Source: Jiangella endophytica (GTDB taxonomy: Bacteria; Actinomycetota; Actinomycetes; Jiangellales; Jiangellaceae). Taken from it: a stretch of DNA of 64,000 bases. Shown here piece after piece: positions 55,997 through 63,506 of this stretch. The notes under the pieces are model-generated. The model ran no database searches. It saw only the letters and a list, made by a program, of their open reading frames with translations, and was not told where the DNA came from. The position numbers and the translations under genes are program-made. The DNA is taken from NCBI RefSeq assembly GCF_003427025.1, contig NZ_QVAI01000001.1:558001-622000 (forward strand), given 5' to 3'. Numbering within the stretch: the stretch's first letter is position 1; each line of letters starts with the position of its first letter.

Positions 55997-57577
55997 ATGA
56001 CCACAGCGGCACGTCCGCCGGATCCACGGCGGGTGCGGGCCCGTCGCGAAGCCATGGCCGCGCTCCGCGCTCAGCGGGCCGAGGCGGCACGGTTCCGTCG
56101 TTCGGTGACGCTCGTCGCCCTGTCCGTCGTCGCTCCCGGCAGCGCGCAGCTGATCGCCGGCCACAAGAGGACCGGCAAGATCGCGCTCGGCGTCTACGGC
56201 GGCCTGGTCGGCATCGCGCTGCTGGTGCTCTGGCTGGTGCCGCTGCAGGACCTCGCCGGGCTGGCCGTCCGGCCCTGGCTGCTGACGACGTTCAAGCTGC
56301 TGGCGTTCGGGCTCGCGGCGGCGTGGGTCGTGCTGCTGCTCGACGCGTGGCGGCTCGGCCATCCGCCGGGGCTGAATCAGAAGCACCGGCTGATCATGAT
56401 CGGCGCGACGCTCGCGCTGGCCGCGATGGTGTCGACGCCGTTCGTCGTCGCCGCCCGGTACGCGACGGCCGCGCACGACGCCGTCGTCGAGATGTTCCCG
56501 TCGGGCGAGGTCGCGGCCGCCAGCGACGGCCGGCTCAACATCCTGCTGCTCGGCGTCGACGCGGGCGACGGCCGGGTCGGCGTGCGTCCCGACAGCATCA
56601 ACCTGGTCTCCATCGACGTCCGCACGGGCGAGCCGGCGATGATCAGCCTGCCGCGCAACCTGGAGAACGCCCGCTTCCCCGACGGCACGCCGGCCGACGC
56701 GGAGTTCCCGCGGGGCTTCTCCGGCGACGGCGACGAGTCCGACTACATGCTGAACGCGACCTGGACGTTCGGCGAGGAGAACCCGGAGCTGTTCGAGGGC
56801 CCGTCCGGCCCCGGCCCCACCGCGGTGAAGCAGGCCGTCGAAGGCACCCTCGGCATCCCGGTGCACTACTACGTCGCCGTCGACCTGCAGGGGTTCCGCG
56901 ACATCGTCGACGCGATCGGCGGCGTGACGATCCGGGTCAACGAGGAGCTGCCGATCGGCGACAAGGGCCGCGTCCTCGAGCCCGGCCTGCAGGAGCTCGA
57001 CGGCTACCACGCGCTCTGGTACGCCCGGTCGCGCGAGGGGTCGTCGGACTACGCCCGCATGGCCCGGCAGCGCTGCGTCATCGGCGCGCTGGTCAACCAG
57101 GCCGACCCGCAGACCGTGCTGTCGAACTTCGTCGAGCTGGCCGACGCGTCGAAGTCGGTCATTACCACCGACATCCCGCGCCAGGACCTCGCCAACCTCG
57201 TCGACCTCGCGTTGAAGGCGAAGGACCAGGAGATCACGTCGCTGCAGTTCGTGCCGCCGCTGATCGTGCCCGCCGACCCGGACATCGGGCTCATCCACGA
57301 CCGGGTCGACGCGCTGCTGTCCGGCGACGCGAAGCCGGCGGCGTCGGAGTCCGCCTCCGACGAGCCGAGCGAGCAGCAGCCGGAGGAGAAGCCCAGCGAC
57401 GAGGCGAGCGACGAGCCGAGTGACGAGCCGAGTGACGAGCCGAGCGAGGAGTCCCGTGACGAGCCGTCCGACGACCCGTCCGACGAGCCCGCGGACCGTC
57501 CCGCCGACGACACCGGCGACGAGGAACCGGACGAGACGGCGCCGGTCGAGATGTCGTCGGTCTGCTCCTACGAGTGA
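55997..57577 (+). CDS. LCP family protein with polytopic N terminus and acidic tail
   Basis: A 526-residue LCP ligase relative. The N-terminal ~150 residues hold about four hydrophobic segments (LVALSVVAPGSAQLIAG, ALGVYGGLVGIALLVLWLVP, FKLLAFGLAAAWVVLLL, LIMIGATLALAAMV), more than the single span usual for LCP proteins. The LCP domain has ILLLGVDAGDGRVGVRPDSINLVSI, MISLPRNLENARFP, HYYVAVDLQGFRDIVDAIGGV and LWYARSREGSSDYARMARQR. The C-terminal ~80 residues are an acidic DEPS/DEPSD repeat. It probably joins glycopolymers to the wall. GGGGGAAG lies just before the ATG. The polysaccharide genes follow on the same strand. Confidence 0.88.
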   Translation: MTTAARPPDPRRVRARREAMAALRAQRAEAARFRRSVTLVALSVVAPGSAQLIAGHKRTGKIALGVYGGLVGIALLVLWLVPLQDLAGLAVRPWLLTTFKLLAFGLAAAWVVLLLDAWRLGHPPGLNQKHRLIMIGATLALAAMVSTPFVVAARYATAAHDAVVEMFPSGEVAAASDGRLNILLLGVDAGDGRVGVRPDSINLVSIDVRTGEPAMISLPRNLENARFPDGTPADAEFPRGFSGDGDESDYMLNATWTFGEENPELFEGPSGPGPTAVKQAVEGTLGIPVHYYVAVDLQGFRDIVDAIGGVTIRVNEELPIGDKGRVLEPGLQELDGYHALWYARSREGSSDYARMARQRCVIGALVNQADPQTVLSNFVELADASKSVITTDIPRQDLANLVDLALKAKDQEITSLQFVPPLIVPADPDIGLIHDRVDALLSGDAKPAASESASDEPSEQQPEEKPSDEASDEPSDEPSDEPSEESRDEPSDDPSDEPADRPADDTGDEEPDETAPVEMSSVCSYE

Positions 57578-57634
57578 CCGGGCGGTGGATCAACGGCTCC
57601 GACCGGCCCGGCACCGGGTAAGGTGCCTGCCGAC

Positions 57635-58723
57635 ATGAACGCCGCCGATCACACCCGCCCCGGCCGGCCGGTCGCGCCCGACGAGCGCGCGTGGCCGGCC
57701 GTCTCGGTCATCATGCCCGTGCTCGACGAGGAGCGGCACCTGGCCGAGGCCGTGTCCGGCGTGCTCGCACAGGAGTACCCGGGCGAGCTCGAGCTGCTCC
57801 TCGCGCTGGGGCCGTCGCGCGACCGCACCGACGACATCGCCCGCGAGCTGGCCGCCGCCGACCCGCGCATCCGGCTGGTCGCCAACCCGGCCGGCCGCAC
57901 GCCGGTCGGCCTCAACGCCGCGCTGGGCGCCGCCCGCCACGGCGTCGTCGTGCGCGTCGACGGCCACGGCGTGCTGTCCGACCACTACATCCGCACCGCC
58001 GTCGCGGAGCTGGAACGCACCGGCGCGGCCAACGTCGGCGGCATCATGAACGCCGAGGGGCAGACCGACTTCGAGCGGGCCGTCGCCTGGGCGTACACGT
58101 CGCCGTTCGGGCTGGGCGGGGCGAAGTTCCACCTCGGCGGGCAGGCCGGCCCCGCGGACACCGTTTACCTGGGGGTGTTCCGGCGCGAGGTGCTCGACCG
58201 CCTGGGCGGCTTCGACGAGCACTTCGTCCGGGCCCAGGACTGGGAGCTCAACTACCGCATCAGGGCGGCCGGCGAGACCGTCTGGTTCACCCCCGACCTC
58301 GTCGTCAGCTACCGGCCGCGGCCCCACCTGCGCGCGCTGGCCCGGCAGTTCCTCAAGACCGGGCAGTGGCGCCGCGAGGTGGTCCGCCGCTACCCGGACA
58401 CCGCGAGCGTCCGCTACCTCGCCGCCCCCGCCGTGACGGTCGCCGTCGCCGCCGGGACGGTCGCCGGGCTGGCCGGCCTCGTCGGCCCGTCGTGGCTGCT
58501 GATCGGCTGGCTGGCGCCGGCCGGGTACGCCGTCGGGGTCACCGGCGCCGCGGCGCTGTTCGGCCGCGGGCTGCCCGCCCGAGCGCGCGCCTGGCTGCCG
58601 CCCGTCCTCGCGACGATGCACCTGACCTGGGGCGCCGGGTTCCTCATGGGGTCCCGCGACGCCGCCCGGTCCCGGCGGGCGGCCGCTCAGGACGCCGCGG
58701 CCTCGGGAGGACCGGCGACGTGA
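57635..58723 (+). CDS. Glycosyltransferase family 2
   Basis: A 362-residue GT-A enzyme. VSVIMPVLDEERHLAEAVSGVLAQEYPG is the nucleotide-binding start; VRVDGHGVLSDHY provides the metal-binding DxH-like motif; DTVYLGVFRREVLDRLGGFDEHFVRAQDWELNYRIRAAG carries the acceptor and ED-like residues (quoted in part). The C-terminal 90 residues have two or three membrane segments, as in ExoA-like membrane glycosyltransferases. Start ATG 57635; TAAGGT at 57619-57624 is a possible -10. The stop overlaps the next gene (GTGA). Confidence 0.88.
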   Translation: MNAADHTRPGRPVAPDERAWPAVSVIMPVLDEERHLAEAVSGVLAQEYPGELELLLALGPSRDRTDDIARELAAADPRIRLVANPAGRTPVGLNAALGAARHGVVVRVDGHGVLSDHYIRTAVAELERTGAANVGGIMNAEGQTDFERAVAWAYTSPFGLGGAKFHLGGQAGPADTVYLGVFRREVLDRLGGFDEHFVRAQDWELNYRIRAAGETVWFTPDLVVSYRPRPHLRALARQFLKTGQWRREVVRRYPDTASVRYLAAPAVTVAVAAGTVAGLAGLVGPSWLLIGWLAPAGYAVGVTGAAALFGRGLPARARAWLPPVLATMHLTWGAGFLMGSRDAARSRRAAAQDAAASGGPAT

Positions 58724-59886
58724 AGGTCCTGATGCTCGTGCAGTCACCGGTGGCCGGCGACTCGCGGGTGCTCCGGGAGGCTGCCACGCTGACGGCCGAG
58801 GGGCACTCCGTCCACATCGTCGGCCGCGACGTCCCGGACGGCTTCGACCCCGGCGACGGCGTCACCGTCGAGTCGGTCAGCCGGTCCCGCGGCATGCGCC
58901 CGCCGGGCACCCCGCGCGGCGTGGCCGTCACGTCGTCGTCCGGTCCCAAGACGCTGGTGCGCCGGGCGGGGCGCTGGCTGCTGCTGCCGGAGCACCGCGA
59001 GCGCACCGAGCGGCGCTGGCGCGACGACGCCGCCCGGCTGCTGGCCGGCCGGCCCGCCCATGACGCCGTCCACGCGCACGACTACAACACGCTGGAGCTC
59101 GGCGCGGAGCTGGCCCGGCGGTGGAACGCGCGGCTGGTGTACGACAGCCACGAGCTCTGGTTCGACCGGGGACTCCCCGGCCGGCCCACCCCGCTGGCCC
59201 GCAGGCGAGGGCGGCGCATCGAGACCCGGCTGGCCGCGCAGGCGCAGGTCGTGCTCACCGTCAGCGAGGGCATCGCCACCCGGCTGCGCAACCGCGGGCT
59301 GCGCGACGTCCGCGTCCTGCGCAACACGTTCCCGCTGGCCGAGCACGAGCCGCCGGACCTGCCCGACCAGCCCGCGGGCTTCGCCTACGCCGGGCGCATC
59401 GGCCCCGGGCGCGACCTCGAGGCCGTCGTCGGCGCCGCCGCCCGGCTGTCCTCGCTGCGCACGGTGGTCGCCGGCCCGGCCGATCCCGGCTACCGCCTGG
59501 ACACCACCGGCGTCGAGGTGCTGCCGCCGATGTCGCTGACCGACGTCGACCGGCTGTACCAGGACGTGGGTGTGGCCGTGGTCACGCTCACCGACACCTG
59601 TGAGAACCATCGGCTGGCGTTGCCGAACAAACTCTTCCACGCCGTCCGGGCGGGCGTCCCGGTGGTGGCGGCGAACCTGCCGGAACTCCACGCGGTCGTG
59701 CTCCGTTACGGTCTGGGCCGCTTGTACCAGCCCGGCGACGCATCGTCGCTGGCCACAGCCGTGGAAGCGGTGGCCGCCGACTACACTGGACACGTCGAGG
59801 CGGTGCGTAAGGCCCGCTCGGAACTGTCCTGGGAACACGACTCCCGCGTGCTCGCCGGCGCGTACGCGGACCTGGAGGCGGCGTGA
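58720..59886 (+). CDS. Glycosyltransferase family 4-like
   Basis: A 388-residue GT-B protein. The N-terminal domain starts VLMLVQSPVAGDSRVLREAATLTAEGHSV; HAHDYNTLELG and YDSHELWFDRG lie in the acceptor half; the C-terminal donor domain contains FAYAGRIGPGRDLEAVVGAA, then NHRLALPNKLFHAVRAGVPVVAANLPE with the conserved Glu/Lys region. It builds a surface glycan with its neighbours. GTG start overlaps the preceding stop (GTGA). A gap of 127 bases with a TACCCT -10 follows, so the ABC exporter genes may have their own promoter. Confidence 0.86.
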   Translation: MKVLMLVQSPVAGDSRVLREAATLTAEGHSVHIVGRDVPDGFDPGDGVTVESVSRSRGMRPPGTPRGVAVTSSSGPKTLVRRAGRWLLLPEHRERTERRWRDDAARLLAGRPAHDAVHAHDYNTLELGAELARRWNARLVYDSHELWFDRGLPGRPTPLARRRGRRIETRLAAQAQVVLTVSEGIATRLRNRGLRDVRVLRNTFPLAEHEPPDLPDQPAGFAYAGRIGPGRDLEAVVGAAARLSSLRTVVAGPADPGYRLDTTGVEVLPPMSLTDVDRLYQDVGVAVVTLTDTCENHRLALPNKLFHAVRAGVPVVAANLPELHAVVLRYGLGRLYQPGDASSLATAVEAVAADYTGHVEAVRKARSELSWEHDSRVLAGAYADLEAA

Positions 59887-60013
59887 GATGGTCGACTTCG
59901 TCGCGTCCCGCCCACGGGTGCGATATTTCGTCTGTGTGTCGTCTACCCTTGACCCGATCCGGTACGGATCCACTCGGTCCAGCGCCCGGCCGCGGTAGAA
60001 AGGCAAGCCTTCG

Positions 60014-60877
60014 ATGAACGCCACTCGTGTCGATGAGGACTTCACCTCGTCGGTGCACGTGTACGAGCCGCACCGGGCAGGGCTGCCCCGGCTCGGGCCG
60101 TACGTCCGCACCCTGTGGCACCGCAGGCAGTTCGCCGCGGAGATGTCGCGGTCCAACATCCGCGCAGCCAACACCAACACGTTCTTCGGCCAGATCTGGC
60201 TGGTGATCAACCCGCTACTGCTGGCCTGCGTCTACTACGTCCTGATCACCATCCTGCGGGGCGGGGACGACACCGACGCGGCGGAGCGGTTCGTGCACCT
60301 GTGCGCCGGGCTGTTCGCGTTCTACTACTTCTCCGGTGCGCTGACGACCGGTGCGTCCAGCGTCGTCGCGGGCGGCAAACTGCTGCTCAACATGTCGTTC
60401 CCGCGGCTGCTGCTGCCACTCTCGGCCGTGCGCACGGCGTTCTTCCGGTTCCTCCCCACGCTCCTCGTCTACATCCCGATCCACCTCGGTTTCGGGCAGC
60501 CGCTGCGCTGGGAGATGCTGCTGGCACCGGCGTTCCTGCTGATGCTGACGGTCTTCGGCGCCGGCATGGCGATGATCTTCGCGACGCTGCAGGTGTACTT
60601 CCGCGACACCTCCAGCTTCCTGCCGTACTTCGTGCGCATGTGGCTGTACCTGTCGCCCGTTCTGTGGTTCCCCGAGGACGCCCCCGAGCGGTTCGAGAGC
60701 CTGATGATCTTCAACCCGCTCTACTCGCTGCTGGGCGGCTGGACCGACCTGCTGGTGCGGGGCCAGATCCCGGACCTGTCGCTGTGGATCGGCGGGATCG
60801 CCTGGGCCGTCGCGGCGGCCGTCGTCGGAAGCCTGTTCTTCATGTCGAGGGAGCGCGAGTTTGTCGTCCGTCTCTGA
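60014..60877 (+). CDS. Polysaccharide ABC exporter permease (Wzm/TagG-like)
   Basis: A 287-residue ABC-2 type permease with six predicted membrane segments. LRPYVRTLWHRRQF-like cytoplasmic N terminus (here GPYVRTLWHRRQFAAEMSRSNIRAANTNTFFGQIWLVINPLL, quoted in part), aromatic FYYFSGALTTGASSVV and SSFLPYFVRMWLYLSPVLWFPE are typical of Wzm/TagG/RfbA proteins that move lipid-linked polysaccharide or teichoic acid out. AAAGG precedes the ATG. The palindrome GATCCG-gta-CGGATC (59956-59970) lies in its leader. The ATPase gene overlaps its 3' end. Confidence 0.9.
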   Translation: MNATRVDEDFTSSVHVYEPHRAGLPRLGPYVRTLWHRRQFAAEMSRSNIRAANTNTFFGQIWLVINPLLLACVYYVLITILRGGDDTDAAERFVHLCAGLFAFYYFSGALTTGASSVVAGGKLLLNMSFPRLLLPLSAVRTAFFRFLPTLLVYIPIHLGFGQPLRWEMLLAPAFLLMLTVFGAGMAMIFATLQVYFRDTSSFLPYFVRMWLYLSPVLWFPEDAPERFESLMIFNPLYSLLGGWTDLLVRGQIPDLSLWIGGIAWAVAAAVVGSLFFMSREREFVVRL

Positions 60878-61673
60878 GATGAGCGCTGTGACCACGACCG
60901 GACCAGTCGGCAAGGCCGTCCAGGTCGAGAACGTCTCGCTGACCTACCGCACCACGTTCGAGCGGGTCCCGACGTTCAAGACCGCCATCGTGCGCTTCGG
61001 CCGCGGTGAGCGTGCGGTCAAGGAGGTCGAGGCCGTCCAGGAGATCTCCTTCGAGGTCCCGCACGGCACCTCCATCGGCATCATCGGCGCCAACGGTGCC
61101 GGCAAGTCGACGCTGATGCGCATGATCGCCGGCATCCTGCCGCCCACCAAGGGCCGCATCCAGGTCAACGGCCGGGTCAGCACGCTGCTGGCGCTGGGCG
61201 TCGGCTTCAACGCCCAGCTGTCCGGGCGCGAGAACGTCGTGCTCGGCGGGCTGGCCGCGGGGCTGAGCCGCAAGGAGATCCAGGAGCGCTACGAGGAGAT
61301 CGCCGACTTCGCCGAACTCGGCGAGTTCATCGACATGCCCATGCGCACCTACTCCTCCGGCATGTTCCAGCGGCTGGCGTTCTCCGTCGCCGTGCACATG
61401 GACCCCGACATCCTGCTCATCGACGAGGCGCTGTCGGCCGGCGACGCCAAGTTCAAGCAGAAGGCCGCGGCCAAGATGAAGGACCTGGTGACCAACGCGC
61501 GCACCATGTTTCTCGTCAGCCACGCCATGGGCAGCGTCAAGGACCTCTGCAACGACGCCCTGTGGATGCACAAGGGCAAGCTGATGATGCACGGCGAACC
61601 CGACGAGGTCATCGCGGCGTACAGCAAGTTCCTCAAGGTCGGTGAGGACGCCTTCAGCCTCGAGGATCTGTAG
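60861..61673 (+). CDS. Polysaccharide ABC exporter ATPase (Wzt/TagH-like)
   Basis: A 270-residue ATPase (264 if ATG 60879 is used). Walker A is GANGAGKST, the signature region is YSSGMFQRLAFSVA with the variant SSGM typical of Wzt/TagH/KpsT proteins, Walker B is ILLIDEALSAGD, and the H-loop is LVSHAM. VSLTYRTTFERVPTFKTAIVRF at the N terminus is characteristic of polysaccharide exporters. TTG 60861 with GGGAG 7 nt upstream overlaps the permease gene; ATG 60879 is the alternative. It energises the preceding permease. Confidence 0.92.
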   Translation: MSSVSEMSAVTTTGPVGKAVQVENVSLTYRTTFERVPTFKTAIVRFGRGERAVKEVEAVQEISFEVPHGTSIGIIGANGAGKSTLMRMIAGILPPTKGRIQVNGRVSTLLALGVGFNAQLSGRENVVLGGLAAGLSRKEIQERYEEIADFAELGEFIDMPMRTYSSGMFQRLAFSVAVHMDPDILLIDEALSAGDAKFKQKAAAKMKDLVTNARTMFLVSHAMGSVKDLCNDALWMHKGKLMMHGEPDEVIAAYSKFLKVGEDAFSLEDL

Positions 61674-62780
61674 GTGACACCGCGCGGGTCGGACGGCGCC
61701 GGCAACGGCCGCGCCGATGTCGTCGTGCTCTCCTCGGGCCACGACGTCGCCGACGCGCGCCTGCACAAGATCAGCGGCGCGCTCTGCCGTCAGGGCCTGC
61801 GGGTCGACGTCTGCGGGCTCGGCGATGCCACCGCGGGACCGGCCGGCGCCCGCGTCCGCACCCGCGCCCGTGGCGGCCTGGCCAGCCGGGCCTGGCGCGC
61901 GCTGACGCTGCCGTGGCGAGCCCGCGGGTCCGTCCTGATCACGCTCGACCCCGACCTCGTGCCGATGGCCACGCTGGCCGCGCGGTTCCGGCGGCGCCGG
62001 CTGGTGGTCGACGTCCACGAGGACTATCTGCGGCTGCTCTCCGACCGCACGTGGGCACGTGGCGCCGCGGGCGCCGTCGCCTCCGGAGTCGTTCGCCTGA
62101 GCAACCGGCTGGCCGCCAAGGCCGACCTCACCGTCGTCGCCGACGGCCACATCCCGCCGCGCGAGGCCCGCCGGCGCCTCGTCGTCGAGAACATGCCCGA
62201 CCTCGGGCTGCTGCCGGCGCCCGGCCCCCGCGACGCGACGCCGCGGGCCATCTACATCGGCGACCTCCGGGCCAGCCGCGGCCTGTTCGACATGCTCGAC
62301 GCCGTCGCCGCCGCACCCGGGTGGCGCCTCGACCTCATCGGCCCGGTCGCCGCCGCCGACAGTGACGCCCTGCGCGAGCGGCTGCAGCGCGACGACCTCG
62401 CCGGCCGCGTCGACCTGCCCGGCCGGTTGCCACCCGCCGAGGCGTGGCGGCGGGCCGAGGGCGCCTGGGCCGGTCTGGTGTTCCTGCGCGAGACGCCCGC
62501 GTTCCGCGAGGCGATCCCGACGAAGCTGTACGAGTACCTCGCCACCGGGCTGCCGTTCCTCACCACCCGGCTGCCGCGGCAGGTCGAGATGGTCGAGCTC
62601 ACCGGCGCCGGCGTGGTCATCGACGACCCCGCCGACGCCGCCGACGTGCTGCGCCGCTGGGCCGACGACACCGCACTGCTGGACGACTACCGCAAGCGGG
62701 CCATCGCCTGGGCCGACTCCCACCTCGAGACCAGTCCGTACGACACCCTCGCGGGCGCGGTGGCGGGCCTCGCTCGTTGA
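61674..62780 (+). CDS. Glycosyltransferase, GT4/GT-B type
   Basis: A 368-residue GT-B protein starting at GTG 61674 directly after the ATPase stop. VVVLSSGHDVADARLHKISGALCRQGLRVDVCGLG opens the N-terminal domain; VLITLDPDLVPMATLAARF and VVDVHEDYLRLLSDR follow; the donor domain contains AIYIGDLRASRGLFDMLDAV and AFREAIPTKLYEYLATGLPFLTTRLPRQVEMVE with the Glu of the EX7E-like motif (quoted in part). It extends or modifies the exported glycan. It is the last gene of the run; a 726-base repeat-rich region follows. Confidence 0.85.
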   Translation: MTPRGSDGAGNGRADVVVLSSGHDVADARLHKISGALCRQGLRVDVCGLGDATAGPAGARVRTRARGGLASRAWRALTLPWRARGSVLITLDPDLVPMATLAARFRRRRLVVDVHEDYLRLLSDRTWARGAAGAVASGVVRLSNRLAAKADLTVVADGHIPPREARRRLVVENMPDLGLLPAPGPRDATPRAIYIGDLRASRGLFDMLDAVAAAPGWRLDLIGPVAAADSDALRERLQRDDLAGRVDLPGRLPPAEAWRRAEGAWAGLVFLRETPAFREAIPTKLYEYLATGLPFLTTRLPRQVEMVELTGAGVVIDDPADAADVLRRWADDTALLDDYRKRAIAWADSHLETSPYDTLAGAVAGLAR

Positions 62781-62855
62781 CGGTTGGCTGGTCTGTTCGG
62801 TGGGCCGGGGTTCTGGTGGGCCGGGCGTACGTGCGTTGGGTCTGCCGCGTTCGCC

Positions 62856-62902
62856 GTCCCCCTGCTGCCCATTCTCTTAGCCGCGGGTGCGCGCCTCAAG
62901 CG
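62856..62902 (+). repeat. 48-bp repeat, copy A
   Basis: Begins GTCCCCCTGCTGCCCATTC and ends GCGCGCCTCAAGCG. Nearly identical to the reverse complement of copy D (63407-63451) and clearly related to copies B and C. Confidence 0.65.
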
Positions 62903-62931
62903 GACTTGTTGGCGCTTCGCGCGGCGACGAC

Positions 62932-62981
62932 CGCTTGACCCGCGCACCCGCGGCCAAGAACGTGGCAGCTATCAGGGGGAC
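62932..62981 (-). repeat. 48-bp repeat, copy B
   Basis: The reverse complement begins GTCCCCCTGATAGCTGCCA and ends GCGCGGGTCAAGCG. It differs from copy C (63312-63360) by only a few bases and faces copy A with a 29-base loop. Confidence 0.65.
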
Positions 62982-63111
62982 GGGGCGAGTCTGGGCACAC
63001 CTCGGGCTCCGCAGCCGACTCACGGTCGTTCGCGGACGTGGACCGGCCCATCGACGGCCGTCGCCTCGACGCCACCGGTGCCGTTGGGGCTGCTGGTGCC
63101 GGTGGTGGCTT

Positions 63112-63139
63112 GTGGACAGCCATGATCATCAACGATCCG
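63112..63139. repeat. Orphan copy of the DUF559-gene flanking motif
   Basis: GTGGACA, 10 nt, then TCAACGATCCG. The sequence next to the second DUF559-type gene (31331-31358) has GTGGACA, 10 nt, then TCAAGGATCCG. No DUF559-type gene is present here, so this could be a remnant. Confidence 0.45.
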
Positions 63140-63149
63140 CTACCTCGCT

Positions 63150-63185
63150 AGGCGTTCTCCTCCTCCACCAGGCATGCATGCCTCG
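63150..63185. repeat. 36-bp dispersed repeat, copy 2
   Basis: 33 of 36 bases match 55732-55767; the palindromic core AGGCATGCATGCCT (63170-63183) is identical. It lies near the centre of the inverted-repeat block. Confidence 0.65.
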
Positions 63186-63311
63186 CAGAGCGAACACAGT
63201 CCTGGGCATGGCTCCCGAACCACCGTGAAATCTCACCACGTGGACACCACGGCGAACGGCCACCAACCCGGGCGACCGGTGCACTGGTGCGGCTGTGCCC
63301 GCACTTCCCCC

Positions 63312-63360
63312 GTCCCCCTGATAGCTGCCACGTTCTTGGCCGCGTGCGCGCGGGTCAAGC
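63312..63360 (+). repeat. 48-bp repeat, copy C
   Basis: Begins GTCCCCCTGATAGCTGCCA and ends CGCGGGTCAAGC. Inverted partner of copy B. Confidence 0.65.
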
Positions 63361-63406
63361 CCAAGGCCCCTCACCACAGCGAACAGCACCCAGCAGAGGC
63401 CGCGGA

Positions 63407-63451
63407 CTTGAGGCGCGCGTACGCGGCCAAGAGAATGGGCAGCAGGGGGAC
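63407..63451 (-). repeat. 48-bp repeat, copy D
   Basis: The reverse complement begins GTCCCCCTGCTGCCCATTC and ends CGCGCCTCAAG. Inverted partner of copy A; the outer boundary of the block. Confidence 0.65.
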
Positions 63452-63506
63452 GGCTGACTTGCGCCCCGGCGCACCGCAGCAAACCCCAAGGAACGCGCCA
63501 GACCCG

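Larger units (their letters stand above)
62781..63506. other. Repeat-rich intergenic region between glycosyltransferase genes
   Basis: 726 bases with no supported gene. It contains four copies of a ~48-bp repeat as inverted pairs (62856-62902, 62932-62981, 63312-63360, 63407-63451), the TGTGGACA/ATGATCATCAA motif group (63112-63139) and the 36-bp AGGCATGCATGCCT repeat (63150-63185). The arms continue past the inner pair with weaker similarity, so the whole block reads as a large imperfect inverted repeat centred near 63150. Confidence 0.6.
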
